Shown here: piece after piece, positions 13,400 through 25,243 of the stretch
Layout: every line of letters starts with the position of its first letter
Position numbering within the stretch: position 1 is the stretch's first letter
From: Hymenoscyphus infarciens
Lineage: Eukaryota > Ascomycota > Leotiomycetes > Helotiales > Helotiaceae
Assembly: GCA_001414345.1 (NCBI GenBank)
Contig: LLCB01000114.1
Coordinates: 62,001-126,000, forward strand
DNA: 64,000 bases
Reading direction: 5' to 3'
Position numbers and translations under genes: made by a program
Notes under the pieces: generated by a model
Told to the model about the DNA's origin: nothing
Database searches by the model: none
Seen by the model: the letters and a program-made list of their open reading frames with translations, nothing else

Positions 13400-14411
13400 T
13401 TAATAAGTCTATAAAACTTTAGTACTACTTAAAGAGGTTTAAGAAGTCTATTACTATTACTCTATATAAGCTTAGAAAAGAGATATATACTAAACTCAAA
13501 TTATACTACTTTATCGCTCTTATAAATATAATAGATAAGGTTATAGACTCGATACTTACTAAAAGAATCTAGTACTATATAGAGAAACACTTTTTACTAC
13601 TAATAATATATATAAGAGATTATAAACAATTATTATATAAGTATAATATATATCTTCTACTTAAAAAGATATACTTAGCTTAGAGAAAGAGAAAAGTAGC
13701 GAGCTTACTTATACTTAATATCTTAGAAGCCTTTAACTATACGTTATATAAGAAGCTAATCTATAATATAAAGAAAAGAGGCTTACTCTTAGAAGTTATT
13801 TATTAGATATCTAGCTATCTTATTATAATAGTACGAAATATATACTACTAGCGAAGAGATATATAGAAGTGCGTTCGAGACAGGATAATATATATAAATA
13901 CTAGGCTCTAATATAGAAGAAAAGAAAAAACTATCTCTCTTCTACTCTAGAAGTAGGCTACTATATATAAGAGGTTCGGACGAAAGAGTCTAAAACCGAC
14001 TAACGTTATACGTCTACTAATATAAAAGCCCGAACCTACGTAACCTTTCTAAAATAGATAATATAAGATAATAGTAGCTGAAATAACAATTTATAGCTGA
14101 AACCTTATACGTAGCAGGTACTGCTAGCTATCTAGAATAGTATATTATTATACTTATAAAGAAGACTACTTAGATTAAGCTATTTAAAGATATAAGTAAT
14201 ATATATAATATAATAACTAGTATTGTCTAAAGCTCTTCTCTCTTCTTTATTCTCTATCTCTTTTATAATATAGACCTTATTAATATTAGTAGAGGCTATA
14301 ATCTATTTAAAAGATATATTAATAATATATACTTCTTTATAAAGAGCTATATTATAAAGGCTATAATCTAAAAGCTAGAGATTATATATTATAAAGCTAA
14401 TAACTCGGCCT
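13400..14411 (+). pseudogene. LINE reverse transcriptase, split by a solo LTR
   Basis: At 13504-13570 the frame reads YYFIALINIIDKVIDSILTK, the RT motif usually seen as YRPIALLNTIGK. After the solo LTR, 14153-14300 continues with TSIVQSSSLFFILYLFYNID (family form GxxQGSPLSPxLFxxYxxD). The catalytic motif at about 14313-14326 is YINN in place of YIDD: both aspartates are lost by GAT-to-AAT changes. The domain continues after the gypsy insertion at 22515 (KHALVFAPTKYKLI). It is dead. Confidence 0.8.
13824..14152 (-). repeat. Solo LTR, 329 bp, inserted in the LINE
   Basis: Homologous to the 314-bp LTRs at 5239 and 7875. It begins TATAATAGTACG and ends ATTATTATA. A perfect 5-bp target duplication flanks it: CTTAT at 13819-13823 and 14153-14157. 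No internal sequence is present, so it formed by LTR-LTR recombination after insertion. The LINE RT frame is continuous across it when it is removed. Confidence 0.9.
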
Positions 14412-14416
14412 AAAAA

Positions 14417-14911
14417 TGTAATAGTACGAAATATATACAACTATAGTAGAGACATATAAGAGTGTATATAGTAGAATAACGTATATAGATACTAGGCACT
14501 GATATAGAAGAAAACAATAACTGTCTCTCTTCTATATTAAATATAAACATTTATATATAAGAGTTTAGAAGCTTCTAAGTTCTAATAATAATAATAACCG
14601 AGCTCTGCTTAATATAGCTAATACTAAATAATAAGAGCTAAAAAGCTAAATATATAACCTCTGATTCTTTAGAAAGCTAAATATATAATATCTAAACCTT
14701 AATCCCTTCTATATATAAATATCGAATATTAATACCTTTAGTACTTCGCTTATATAAGTATTAGTTATTCGTAATCTCAGCTCTAAGGGTATTAGAGATA
14801 TCGACACTACTTAGAGGTATTAGTAGTTTTACAAATACTAATAATTTAAGATAGTACTATTATATAATAATCTAGCTATTATATAATAATCTAGAATAAC
14901 GTACTATTATA
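14417..14911 (-). repeat. 3' LTR of the gypsy element, 495 bp
   Basis: Starts TGTAATAGTACG and ends GTACTATTATA; the ends are inverted copies of each other. It matches 22015-22509 throughout, mostly with transition differences. Its first ~110 bases also resemble the 314-bp LTR family. Confidence 0.9.
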
Positions 14912-15689
14912 TTCCCTCTCTTTTAAAAAGACTTGTCTCAAGTCTTCGGTTATTAATTAGCATAGTATTAAGTTAATTAGAGTATTATTTATCTCTTTAT
15001 TATAAAGAATATAATTTATCTACTATTATAGTATCTAGTGATTAGAGTAGGGTTAGTAGCTAGTAGTATTATTATTTAAAGGCTGATTACTCTTTATTTA
15101 CTACTATATACTATATAATAATAGAATACGAATAGAAGAGAAGCTAATAATTAGCTAGTAGGTAGAAAGTAGTATACTACTATAGAGTTATTATATTCTT
15201 ACTATTATTATATATTATAATAGTAATTGTTAAGTAATAAATAATAATTATAAAGTAATAGCTATTATTATAAGTAGTATATTAGTAGACGACTTTTCTT
15301 TAATTCTAACTTCTCTTCTTCTTTTCTTTTTATCTAAATAATATAAATAGTAAGAATATCTTTTAATTAGATATATTCTTATATACTAACTTATTTCTTA
15401 GAATATATATATATATTATATATATATATATAAAAGTAAGTTCTTCCCTTCTTAATTAGACTTGATTTAAGGCTAATCTGATATAGTAAAATGCCTTTTC
15501 TATGTTCTCCTAGTACGCTTCTAGTTATCTACTAAGTCTACTATATTCGGTGCTTTTAGGTAAAATCTTAGAATAGAGATTACGTATATACTTTTAAGAA
15601 GCTAAAGTCGAAGAAGTATAAGTACTATATTAAGTAGAATACTATATATATCCTAGTAAGTTTAATCTTAAATATATACTAAATTCGTT

Positions 15690-16230
15690 CTAACTTAGGT
15701 AGTTGTTATAGTTTATTAGAAAGGAGTTTAGTAAGCTTAAGCTTAAAGAGGAGATAAGAGAGATTAAGAAGGCTACTAAGGCCTTAGATAAGGTATTAGT
15801 TATTACTAGTATAGAGGTACTAAAGAATAGTTTAGAGGTATAGTTCGCTCTCTTAGAAGAGACTTAGGCGCTTTATACTAAGGTTATTATAAGTACCTCT
15901 TACTTATTAGAAGGGTTTTAGTTACTAATATTTAATAGTTCTTATACTATATTATAGAGAGTAAGACCTCTATCTAAACCTAGGTTTAGGTCCTCTTTAA
16001 GGCCTACCTAAAGAGTTTATAGGCGTCCTCTTCGAAGCCGGTTATAAGAGGTTATCGAGGTAAGAAGCGTCTCTATAAGAAGGAGGTAGTAGAGGAAGAG
16101 CCGATTTAGGCTTCTTATACTTAAGAAGGTAGAGAGAAGGATAATAAGTTAGAGGAAGGAGAGGCTACGGCTTAGGAAGAGTTAGTAGGCCTTATTTTAG
16201 TAGTAACTTAGTCTTAGTTCTTTACTTTAT
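15690..16230 (+). pseudogene. Antisense coding-like frame between gypsy pol and its 3' LTR
   Basis: On the plus strand, opposite to pol, a Lys/Glu-rich frame begins around KEFSKLKLKEEIREIKKATK (15720-15780) and predicts a coiled coil. After one frame change it continues as a charged tail (about 16000-16200, with KPVIRGYRGKKRLYKKEVVE). Most stops are TAG where CAG would fit. The stretch is less AT-rich than its surroundings. I do not recognise the protein: it may be an accessory antisense ORF, a captured fragment, or a mirror effect. Confidence 0.35.
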
Positions 16231-16699
16231 TAATTTTAAATATTCTTATTAGTTAGTGTTTTATCTTAGGTTTTTATTATAAGTTCTTTATTAAGAGTAA
16301 CTAGAATTAGAGAGTATTAATAGAGTTTTATAAATTAACTCTTTTACTTAATTCTTATCTAATTCTTATATATTAAGCTATTTAAAGATATATTAGAATA
16401 GTTCTAGCTCTTTTAGATATTTAGTATAAAAGTCTCTTAGATAATATAGTAAACCCTAAAAATTATTTATAGGATACTAAGTAGGATTTAAATCGTATCT
16501 AACTTATTTTACTTAATACTATAGCTATCTTTTAAAAAGTCTATTACTAAGTATTTCTTATACCTTCTATTTTTATATATCTTTAATAATATCTAGTAGA
16601 GGCTCTAGAGCCTCTTATCTTAGTAAGAGAGTATTTAGATCTTTTAAAAGTATATTAGAAGTGAAAATATTATAAATTAATAAGCTTTTAAGAAGTTTT

Positions 16700-17500
16700 A
16701 GCTTATAGAAGTGTTTTATACTTTCTAGTATTTTAAAAGGTCTTATCTACTATTTAGTAAGCTTTTAGCTAAGACGATTTATCTTAAGATTCTTAGTAGA
16801 TAAGTAGACTTTATCTCTAATATCTTAGTTAATAGCTCTTCTATACTAATTTATACTATCTTCTATCTTTTTCTAAGCTTTACTTATATTATTTTTAGCT
16901 ATCTCTTAAGTAGAGTATATATATTAAGCTACTTTTACTATCTTATTATAGTTAAGTTGTTTCTAGAGAATAGAAGTCTTTAGTATATTCTAGTTCTACG
17001 AAGTTTTTAGATTAAGTTTAAACTTAAGCTAATAAGAGGTTATACTAATAGATAAGTATAAAAGTATTATTTATACTCTATTTATTAGGAGGATTAATTT
17101 ACTCTAGTTATCTTAATAGTAGGTTATAAAGAGCCTTAGTCTTTAATTAATATATTAGTTTATTATCTCTATCTATCTATCTATTTATTTATAGTAGATA
17201 GTACTAAGTTTAAGCTTAATATTAATTATTTAATAAAATTTAGTCTAAAATAATAATATAAATTAAGGTTCTTAATTAGACGTAATCGATTTAGAGTAGT
17301 AGCTAAAATAGTAAATCTATTAAATAAAAAGTTTAACTAGTTTTTTAGTATCTATAGTTAAGTAATAGAGTATTAATACTAAATCTTTTCTAAGTTAGTT
17401 AATAAATACTAATATAATATTAAATCTATGTTTATCTTTTAAGAATAATTTAAAGTCTATATATAAATGTTATATAAGATAGTTAGGTATAGATATAGAG
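16700..17500 (-). pseudogene. Gypsy integrase relic
   Basis: The minus strand contains decayed matches to the Ty3/gypsy integrase core (around 17150-17300: a segment like RLNFIKQLILSLNLVLSTIN, family form FxxxLGIxxKLSTAYHPQTDGQ) and, downstream near 16750, LTKQIVRPFKILEKV after CAG restoration, the C-terminal GPF/Y-type motif. Many TAA/TAG codons and small frame changes interrupt it. Confidence 0.6.
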
Positions 17501-18549
17501 TAAAGAAAGCCTTATTACTTAGTTTATTAAGAATAGGAGTATTTATAAGCTTAATAATTCCTTATATACCTCTTATAGTTTAAAAACATTCTAGCTTAGT
17601 AGTAGTATTATACTAATAACTAGTATATCTTTTTTATACTTAGGTAAGTACTAGATACTTAGTTATAGACTTCTTAGATTAGTTTTATATAGAGTTTAGT
17701 ATTCTTTTAAATATAAAGTCAATCTTTAAAGAGTAGTAAATTATCTAATAAGAGGTAGTATTTATTTAGAAGTTTATAATATTCTTTCTAAAAAGAGTAT
17801 AGATTATCTTCTTTTAACTTTTAAATTATATTTAAACTTATTTCTAGAATAACGTCTAATTAAATTATATTAAGAGAGGTAAACTATTCTTATAAAAAGG
17901 TCTAAGTAACTTTAATATTAATTTAGAGGTTTAAACGATTAGGTACTAAAAGAGTATATAAGTAGCTATCTACTTTAGCTTAATTATAGGTTTTTAGGTC
18001 TTACTTATATTAGGTTAATATATCTACTTTTTAATTACTTTTTTTAAACGTAAATTAGATCTAGAAGTTAAAGTCTAATAAAAACTCTATTTATTAGACT
18101 TACTTAGCTATAAGTAGCTTAGTTATTATAAAGTATTCTAATAATCTATAATCTAAATATATGTTAATATACTTCTAATATAATATAAGTTTAGAGTGCT
18201 ATTTCTTAAAAGCTTTTATAATAGTAGATAGCTCTTTATTATAGATCTCTTAGTTTAATTTATAGCTAACTAGGATATATAAGTAAAACTTAATAAAGTA
18301 CTAAAAGCTATTATATTATTATAAGAATATATCTACTATTACTTCTTTTAAAGAGTCTATTTCTACCTTTATATTATAATTAGAGTTGAAGTAGTATAGT
18401 ATTTAAATTATAAGTAGCTTAGTCTTTAGTGTTTTAAAGGCTTCTTTATATTTAGATGTTTATAGAAACGGCTTTATAAGGTGTATTATTATAGTTAGAG
18501 GTTTAGTAATTTTAGTATAACTTTTAATAAATTATTTATAGAATTCTAT

Positions 18550-19300
18550 AAACCCTAGATAAGACTTTATACCTATTATAATATTAGATTAGACCTAGTT
18601 TTATAAAGGCTCTACTTTTTCTAGGTTAACTTTAAGTTCTTTTATAGTTAAGATAAATCTTAAGTATTTAACTCTAGTAATACTAAATTTACTTTTCTTA
18701 ATATCTACTTAAAGTCTTACTTCTTAGAGCTAATTTAGAACCTTTTTAACCTATTTCTTATATTCTTTAATAGTATTTAAATAAATTAAAATATTATCTA
18801 AGTAGACGATATAGAAGTTATCTAAATAGTTAATTAAAACGTTATTTATATAACGTTAATAGGTAGTAGGGTTATTATAGAGTCTAAAAGAGAGGACTTT
18901 ATATTTATATATATTATACCTAGTTTTAAATATAGTTATCTCTTCTAAGTTAAAGTTTATTTAAATATAATAGAAAGCTTATCTAATATCTAATTTAGTA
19001 AAGATTTTAGCTATTCTTATTTTAGAAAGGAGCTTATTAATATAAGGGATTAAGTAGAGATCGTTTTAGATTAGAGTATTTAGCTTCTTATAATTAATAT
19101 AGAACTATAACTTATTACTATTAGCCTTTTTAATAAAGAGTATTAGAGAGGTAAAAGAGCTATTACTATTAATAATAAACCTCTTATCTAGGTTCTTTAT
19201 AAGATACTCTTTTATAGTCTTAAGCTTTATAGTTAACTATTAATATAGAGGTAAAAAGGAGTTAGAAAGTAGCTTATTTAAAGTAATCTTATAGTTATAT
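18550..19300 (-). pseudogene. Gypsy reverse transcriptase relic
   Basis: At about 18783-18826 the minus strand reads LDNFYIVYLDNILIYL, the Ty3/gypsy YLDD catalytic box with the second Asp changed to Asn. Upstream (18880-19130) are decayed forms of the preceding RT motifs. Stops are TAA/TAG. Confidence 0.75.
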
Positions 19301-20349
19301 TTATAATAAGAAGGAAGCTTATTAGAAGCTACTTTTAAGAATACGTCTTTATAAAATAAGTAATATCTTAAGAGTTAGGCTTATATTAGAGCTCTTATCT
19401 CTTTATTATCTTAGAGAGAGGCTAATCTCTTATTAATAACCTAATCTAGCTTATAGAGGCTTATTATATAAAATTCTAAATTAGGCTATTTTATATTATA
19501 ATATATTATATTTATACTTATTTTATAGATAAAAGAGTATAAGGTCTAGCCTTTTAAGGCTATACTAGTAGTTTATAAAGGCTTTAGACTAAAGTTAGAT
19601 ATTAAAATTTTAGAAGGTATTATTATAAATAGAAGTAATAACTTAACTATATTAATAAGTCTACTCTTTTTATGTCTTTCTTATTATTAGATAGTATATT
19701 CTTTTTAGTTTATATCTAACTAGTAATTTAAAAAAGGTTTCTAGTTCTAGCTAGAAAAAGAAAGTAAAATTTCCTTACTATAATAGAGAGTTAGGAGGTA
19801 TTTAGTTAGCTAAGTAATCTAGTTCTTTAAAAGATTAAGAAGAACTTTAAAATAGTTTAACTATTTATTATTAATAATTAGGTCTTATTATTTAAGGTCT
19901 AAGATAATAAAGGAGTAGTTATAGATATAATGTTTATCTATGTTTAGATATAGTTATATAAACTAAGTTACTTAGCTCTTAGTATTATTATTATATCTAT
20001 AAATAGATACTAAATAAGGTAGTTTCTAGATCTTTAAACCTATTACTTTTAATAATTATAAAGCTAGAAGTTAATTTAGAAATAGGTACCTATTTACTTC
20101 TATATCTACTAAAGCTTATATTTTAATATTATATCTCTATATACTAAGAGTAGTATTTATAAGGAACTGTTTTCCTTTTATAAGCTTAGAAAGGTTAAGT
20201 CTAGCTAGATTATATTTATATAGGCCTAGGAAGGTATTTTTACCTAGGTCTCTTTATTTTCTTTCTAACTTAGGTTAGAGTTAAAGTACTCTTTAAGTAG
20301 TTATTCTTTCTTAAGTTAATCGTTCTCTTTTATCTTATTAATACTAGGT

Positions 20350-20410
20350 AGATTAGAATAGTTAGGCTTAATATACCTAGGTTTCTTATAATTATAGTAT
20401 TTTATACTAG
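20350..20410 (-). pseudogene. Gypsy gag zinc knuckle relic
   Basis: Minus strand KYYNYKKPRYIKPNYSNLP reads as C-x2-C-x4-H-x4-C (CYNCGKPGHIKPNC form) once Cys-to-Tyr, Gly-to-Lys/Arg and His-to-Tyr transition changes are allowed. It lies at the gag-protease side, as expected. Confidence 0.7.
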
Positions 20411-22014
20411 TAGAGAGTTAGTTTATAGACGAAGTCTTTAATCTTTTACTAGTAGAAGAGGGCTTAGGAGTTTAAGAAGTTTTTTAAGAAGTAGAATAAA
20501 GTCTATATAAAGGTAGTAAGGTTTTTATTAAGAAACTAGATAAGGTTTAGTTAGTATTAGGCTTTTAATATAATAAGCTTATTATAATAGGTTTTTTAGT
20601 ACTTATTATACTAGTTATATATAACTTAGTATTATAGTACTATTCCTTATCTATAAATAATAGGTCTTTTACTATCTTATTAAAGTTAATATTCTAGTAC
20701 CTCTTACTATTAACTAATTAGGTTTAGAGCTAAGGTATAAGCTTATCTTATATATAGTAGAACTTATCTTACTTAGATACTTCTCTAAGTATTACTATAC
20801 TTAAAAAGCAACTTTTAAATTCTATAAAACTTTCTCTTATATAACTCTTCTATTCTATCTAAAGAGACTAAAAGGCGTTCTAGGTATTCTCCTTCTTATA
20901 ACTAGTTAGATAGTAGGTATTAAGAAGTTTAATTATTTCTTTATAATCTTTAAATACTATCTTATTTATATTAGACTTATATTAAGGCTCTAAGTAGTTT
21001 TAAGTAAGTTTTATTATCGTCTTTTAAATAAGGGCTTTATAAGTTAAAAGCGTCTAATAATAGTCGACGTTTATATAGAGTTAATTATATATTAATATTC
21101 TCTATTACTTATATATAGATAAAACGCTATTATCTAAAAGTTTAATTTTCTCTATAATCTTACTTTTAATAGATTAAAGGGCTTTTAAAGTGCTTTTAAG
21201 TTATAGATATAGAGTAGGTTATTATAAGGAAGGAATATTAAAGGTAGAGTCTTATCTATAATAATAGTTTAAAGAGATAGAAGAAGGTATTTATATAAGT
21301 TAGATAAGACTTAGACTTTAGTTATTATTTAGTAGTTATTAACTAATTTATTATACTACGTCTAATAATTAGATAATTTAATTATCTTACTCTAAAATTC
21401 TCTATTCTTTTTCTTAATCCTTAGCTTTTATAGCTTAGATTATACTCTATATCTTATCTATATTAGAGAAGTCCTATTAATCTTTCTAGCTTCTAGGTAC
21501 TAAGCCTTTACCTTTATTATTCTTAAACTTCTTACTATTCTTAGAAGTATAGTACTAAGTCGAGGACCTTTTAGTAGAGGCTTAACTTTATTCTCTAAGA
21601 GAGAGCTCTATACTTAAGAGTAGAGCTTAGAAAAGACCTAGAGTCGCTCTAGATTCTAATATATTAAATATTAAATTAAGAGAAGAGAGAGTAGGATTAG
21701 AATTAGAAGCCTTCTAGATAACTATTATAAGTCGACTTATTTACTAAATCTAGAGTTATTAGAACTCTTAAGAAATACTTAGTATATTCTAATCTCTTAA
21801 TATATACTAAAACACGATTTTTACTAGCTATCTATATAGATATTAAACTCTAGTATTACTAGCTATCTAAGTAGTTTCTAATTACCTAGCTATATAAGAA
21901 TATTATTATAATATTCTAAATCGAAGGTAAATTAACTTCTAAATAAAGAGTAGTAATAAGCTTAAAAGAGATATTATTAAAGCTATTACTAACGAAGAAG
22001 AGTTATTATTTTTA

Positions 22015-22509
22015 TATAATAGTATAAAATATATATAACTATAGTAGAGGTATATAAGAGTACGTATAGTAGAATAACGTATATAGATACTAGGTACTAA
22101 TATAGAAGAAAATAATAACTATCTCTCTTTTATACTAAATATAAATGTTTATATATAAGAGTTTAGAAGCTTCTAAGTTCTAATAATAATAATAACTAAG
22201 CCTTACCTAATATAGCTAATACTAAATAATAAGAGCTAAAAAGCTAAATATATAACCTCTAATCCTTTAGAAAGCTAAATATATAATATCTAAACCTTAA
22301 TCTCTTCTATATATAAATATTAGATATTAATACCTTTAGTACTTCGCTTATATAAGTATCGGTTATTTATAATCTCAGCCCTAGAGGTATTAGAGGTATT
22401 AGCACTACTTAGAGGTATTAGTAGTTTTACGAATGTCGACAATTCAAGATAGTATTATTATATAATAATCTAGCTATTATATAATAATCTAAGATAGCGT
22501 ACTATTATA
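22015..22509 (-). repeat. 5' LTR of the gypsy element, 495 bp
   Basis: Direct repeat of 14417-14911 with identical length; followed by the target duplication AAAAA and then the resumed LINE frame. Confidence 0.9.
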
Positions 22510-22514
22510 AAAAA

Positions 22515-24110
22515 CACGCTTTAGTATTCGCTCTTACTAAGTATAAGCTTATCTACTTTATCTATAAGAGAGATAAAAAGTGTATTTATAACGAATTCTA
22601 GCTTATTAATCTAGAATAGAGTAGAATCGTCGAAGCTATATCTTATACCTAATACTTAAGAGTTATTTTAAACTCTAAACTAAATAGTATAAAGTATATA
22701 AAACACGTTAAGATTAAGATTAAGAAGTCGATTTAGATACTAAGTAGTATAGTAGAGTTAATATAGAGTGCTTTAATAAGTAATATAATTACTCTTATAA
22801 AAGCAATTATTATACTTTAGATCTTATTTACTAGCTTAACTTACTAGATATTAAACCTAATAGTATAAGGTTAAAAGATCTATTAGAAGAAGATAATCTA
22901 AATATTAAATATCTTTTAAAAGAAGGTACTATATATAGTAACTAGAGCCTTCTAAACTATAGTAGTAGTAGTTATCGAAGCTAAAACGGATTTCTTTCTA
23001 ATTAATATTTAGCTAGATTATACTAGTATAATTTCTATAAACTAAATTAAAGTATTACCTATATATATATATATTATAATACTATAAGAGAGAGGAACTA
23101 TTAGAGATAACTTAGCTTATCTCTCCTCTTTTTAAGAACTTAAGCGTATAATATAAATAATAATTAAGTAATAATAATAAGAAAGAATTAAAAGGAAGAT
23201 CTCGATTATCGTCGAACTATAGTAGTTATCGTCTAATATATAAATCGCCTTAGACGCTAAGACAGTTATAAGAGAGTATAATAAGATTTAAAAATAGTCT
23301 TACTTTATATATTTATAAGTCTTTATAAATAGAAGTAATATTAATAACTAAGTTAGTATAGCTATATAGGAACTATATAAAGAGTAAGTATATAAAGTAG
23401 ATATTAGACTAAGTAATTAGTTTATAGTCTATAAGGCTAAGCTTATTAGTATATAGATAGCTCTTAGTATAGTAAATAAGAGAGGAGATATAGTAAAAAA
23501 GCTTGCTATCTTTACTAATAACTAAGCTATTATTATATTATCTATAAAACCTAGAAACTAGTCTAGATAATTTATTCTAAGAAAGATATACTAGCTATAT
23601 AATGTCTTAAAAAGAAGGAAGGTAGAAGTGATAATTTAATAGATTCTAGTATATATAGGTATTCTAGGTAATAAAAAGGCTAACGAGCTTATAAAATAAG
23701 CTTCTAGTTAGTAATTAAAAGAGAATAAGAAGAAGAGGTTATCTAAAGCTCTAGAGTAGTATATAGCGTAGCTTCTATAACTCTTATCCTCTTATAAAAG
23801 AATAATCAACTTAGTAGTTAGATCTCTTTAGTACTAAAAATAGGACCTTAGAGATACTAGTATACTATATAAGAAAAGATAAGTAAAAGAGAGAATCTCG
23901 CTATTTCGCTATACTTAATAACTATACTAAAACCTTATAAAGGCTAAATCTTTAGTACTAATCTAGATAAGAACTAAGAAGATTAGCCTAAATAGATACT
24001 AATATAAGATTAATAGAATAGATAATCTATAGTATAAATATAACTAATTATACTAAACTATTAAATATATACTCAAAGACTATAAAGCTTTTAAAGACCT
24101 ATAATTAGAA
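22515..24110 (+). pseudogene. LINE 3' part: RT end, RNase H, C-terminal Cys motif
   Basis: The frame resumes after the gypsy insertion with HALVFAPTKYKLI. An RNase H domain follows: VFINRSNINN near 23320 (family VxTDGSG), and IILVYIGILGNKKANEL near 23635-23700 (family WIPAHxGIxGNExAD), with Asp and Trp changes typical of RIP. At about 24010-24100, YKYN...TIKYILKDYKAF fits the CxC...H...C motif that ends many LINE ORF2 proteins. The A-rich stretch at 24553-24573 is the likely 3' tail. Confidence 0.75.
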
Positions 24111-24573
24111 TATATAGAAGTAGAGTACGCTAGTAATACTAAGGTCTTTCTCTTAAATAGTAAACTTATTCTAAAAATAGTTTTATTTATACTTATAAGT
24201 AGTCTTCTAAATTAATTCATAGTATATACTTAATTATATTTACCTTTATAAAGAAGAGGTACTATAAGAGAGAACGGCTAGAGTAGTACTTTTAGACGAT
24301 TATTATCTATACTAACTAAGCTTCTAAGAGAGCTATTATATTATAATACTATATATATAGAATTAGAAGGCGAGGTTAAAATAGAGGTTATACTTAGAGT
24401 TTAGATTACTTGATTTCTTTTAATTTATAGGTCTCTTTTATCTTTCTTTTATTAGCTCTAGATATAGAGCGGATAGCTTATAACCACATTTATAGACTAG
24501 ACCTAAATAGTACGTCTATATATCTACTAAAGCGGATAAGTAGACTATTAATTATAAAAAGAAAAAAAAAAAG

Positions 24574-25066
24574 ATAGCTTCGTATAAATATTCTATGAAA
24601 AATTCCTTCGTTAGCTAAATATTTCTCTATGTCTTACTTATTCTCTCTAATAACCTTCTTATTTATCTCTACTTTAAAACTCTTTATTACTATCTAATAC
24701 CTACACCGTCTCTATATCCTCTCTTAAAACCCTCCTATTCTCTTCTACTATAAACCTCCTCTATTACTATATAGCTAAACTTAATAAGCATCTCTATCTC
24801 TATCTTCTCTTCTAATATCTTATAAAATTAATTATTCAAATTATTAAGCTCTAAATAAAAACAAAAACAAAAACAAACATTCTATACTATCTTAACGAGA
24901 ATACTCTATATTCTAGAACTAAAATCCCTTAACCTTAAAATCTAAATCCTATAATCTAATTCTTATATTACTATACCTCTCTCTTCTCTCTCCTCTCTTC
25001 TCTCTTCTCTCTCTTCTCTCCTCTCTCCTCTCTCTTCTAATTCTAATTCTAATTCCTAATTAAAGT
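24574..25066. other. AT/CT-rich spacer between the LINE tail and the copia element
   Basis: No coding signal. It holds a (AAAAAC)n-like run near 24860-24882 and a (CTCTT)n pyrimidine microsatellite at 24981-25037, ending in repeats of TTCTAA. It is RIP-affected. Confidence 0.6.
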
Positions 25067-25243
25067 TATATTATAGAATAAAGATAAGTTAGACAAAGAA
25101 TCACCTAATAATCCCTACCTTTTAAGTAAGAAGCATAGTATTTAAAGCCTTATACTCTTCTCTATAGTTCTAGGAATTAAGCATCTACTTTAACTTTACT
25201 TTACTTATCTTATACTCTTAATATAGCTTCTATAATCGCTATA
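25067..25243 (+). repeat. 5' LTR of the copia element, 177 bp
   Basis: Direct repeat of 32699-32875 with equal length; starts TATATTAT and ends CGCTATA (altered TG...CA). Differences between the two copies are nearly all transitions. Confidence 0.85.

Larger units (their letters stand above)
14417..22509 (-). mobile_element. Complete Ty3/gypsy LTR retrotransposon, 8.1 kb, RIP-inactivated
   Basis: Two direct LTRs of exactly 495 bp (14417-14911 and 22015-22509) are flanked by the target duplication AAAAA (14412-14416 and 22510-22514). The polypurine tract complement TTCCCTCTCTTTT lies at 14912-14924, so the element reads on the minus strand. In that direction: gag with a CCHC knuckle (about 20356-20403), reverse transcriptase (about 18550-19300), integrase core and C-terminal GPF-type motif (about 16700-17500), then about 1.4 kb without pol. 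The order RT before integrase defines the gypsy type. It sits inside the LINE, so it is younger than it. Confidence 0.9.
9300..24573 (+). mobile_element. Tad-like LINE (non-LTR retrotransposon), RIP-dead and twice interrupted
   Basis: In order on the plus strand: ORF1 zinc knuckles (10835-10980), an L1-type endonuclease (12000-12420), reverse transcriptase (13400-13823, 14153-14411 and 22515-22700), RNase H (about 23285-23720), a C-terminal CxC...H...C motif (about 24010-24100) and an A-rich tail (24553-24573). The frames rejoin exactly when the solo LTR (13824-14152), the gypsy element (14417-22509) and one copy of each target duplication are removed. Without the insertions it would be roughly 7 kb. 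The 5' edge is not visible; 9300 is a guess from the usual ORF1 length. Pyrimidine-rich microsatellite tracts lie at about 8585-8660 and 9040-9085. Confidence 0.85.
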
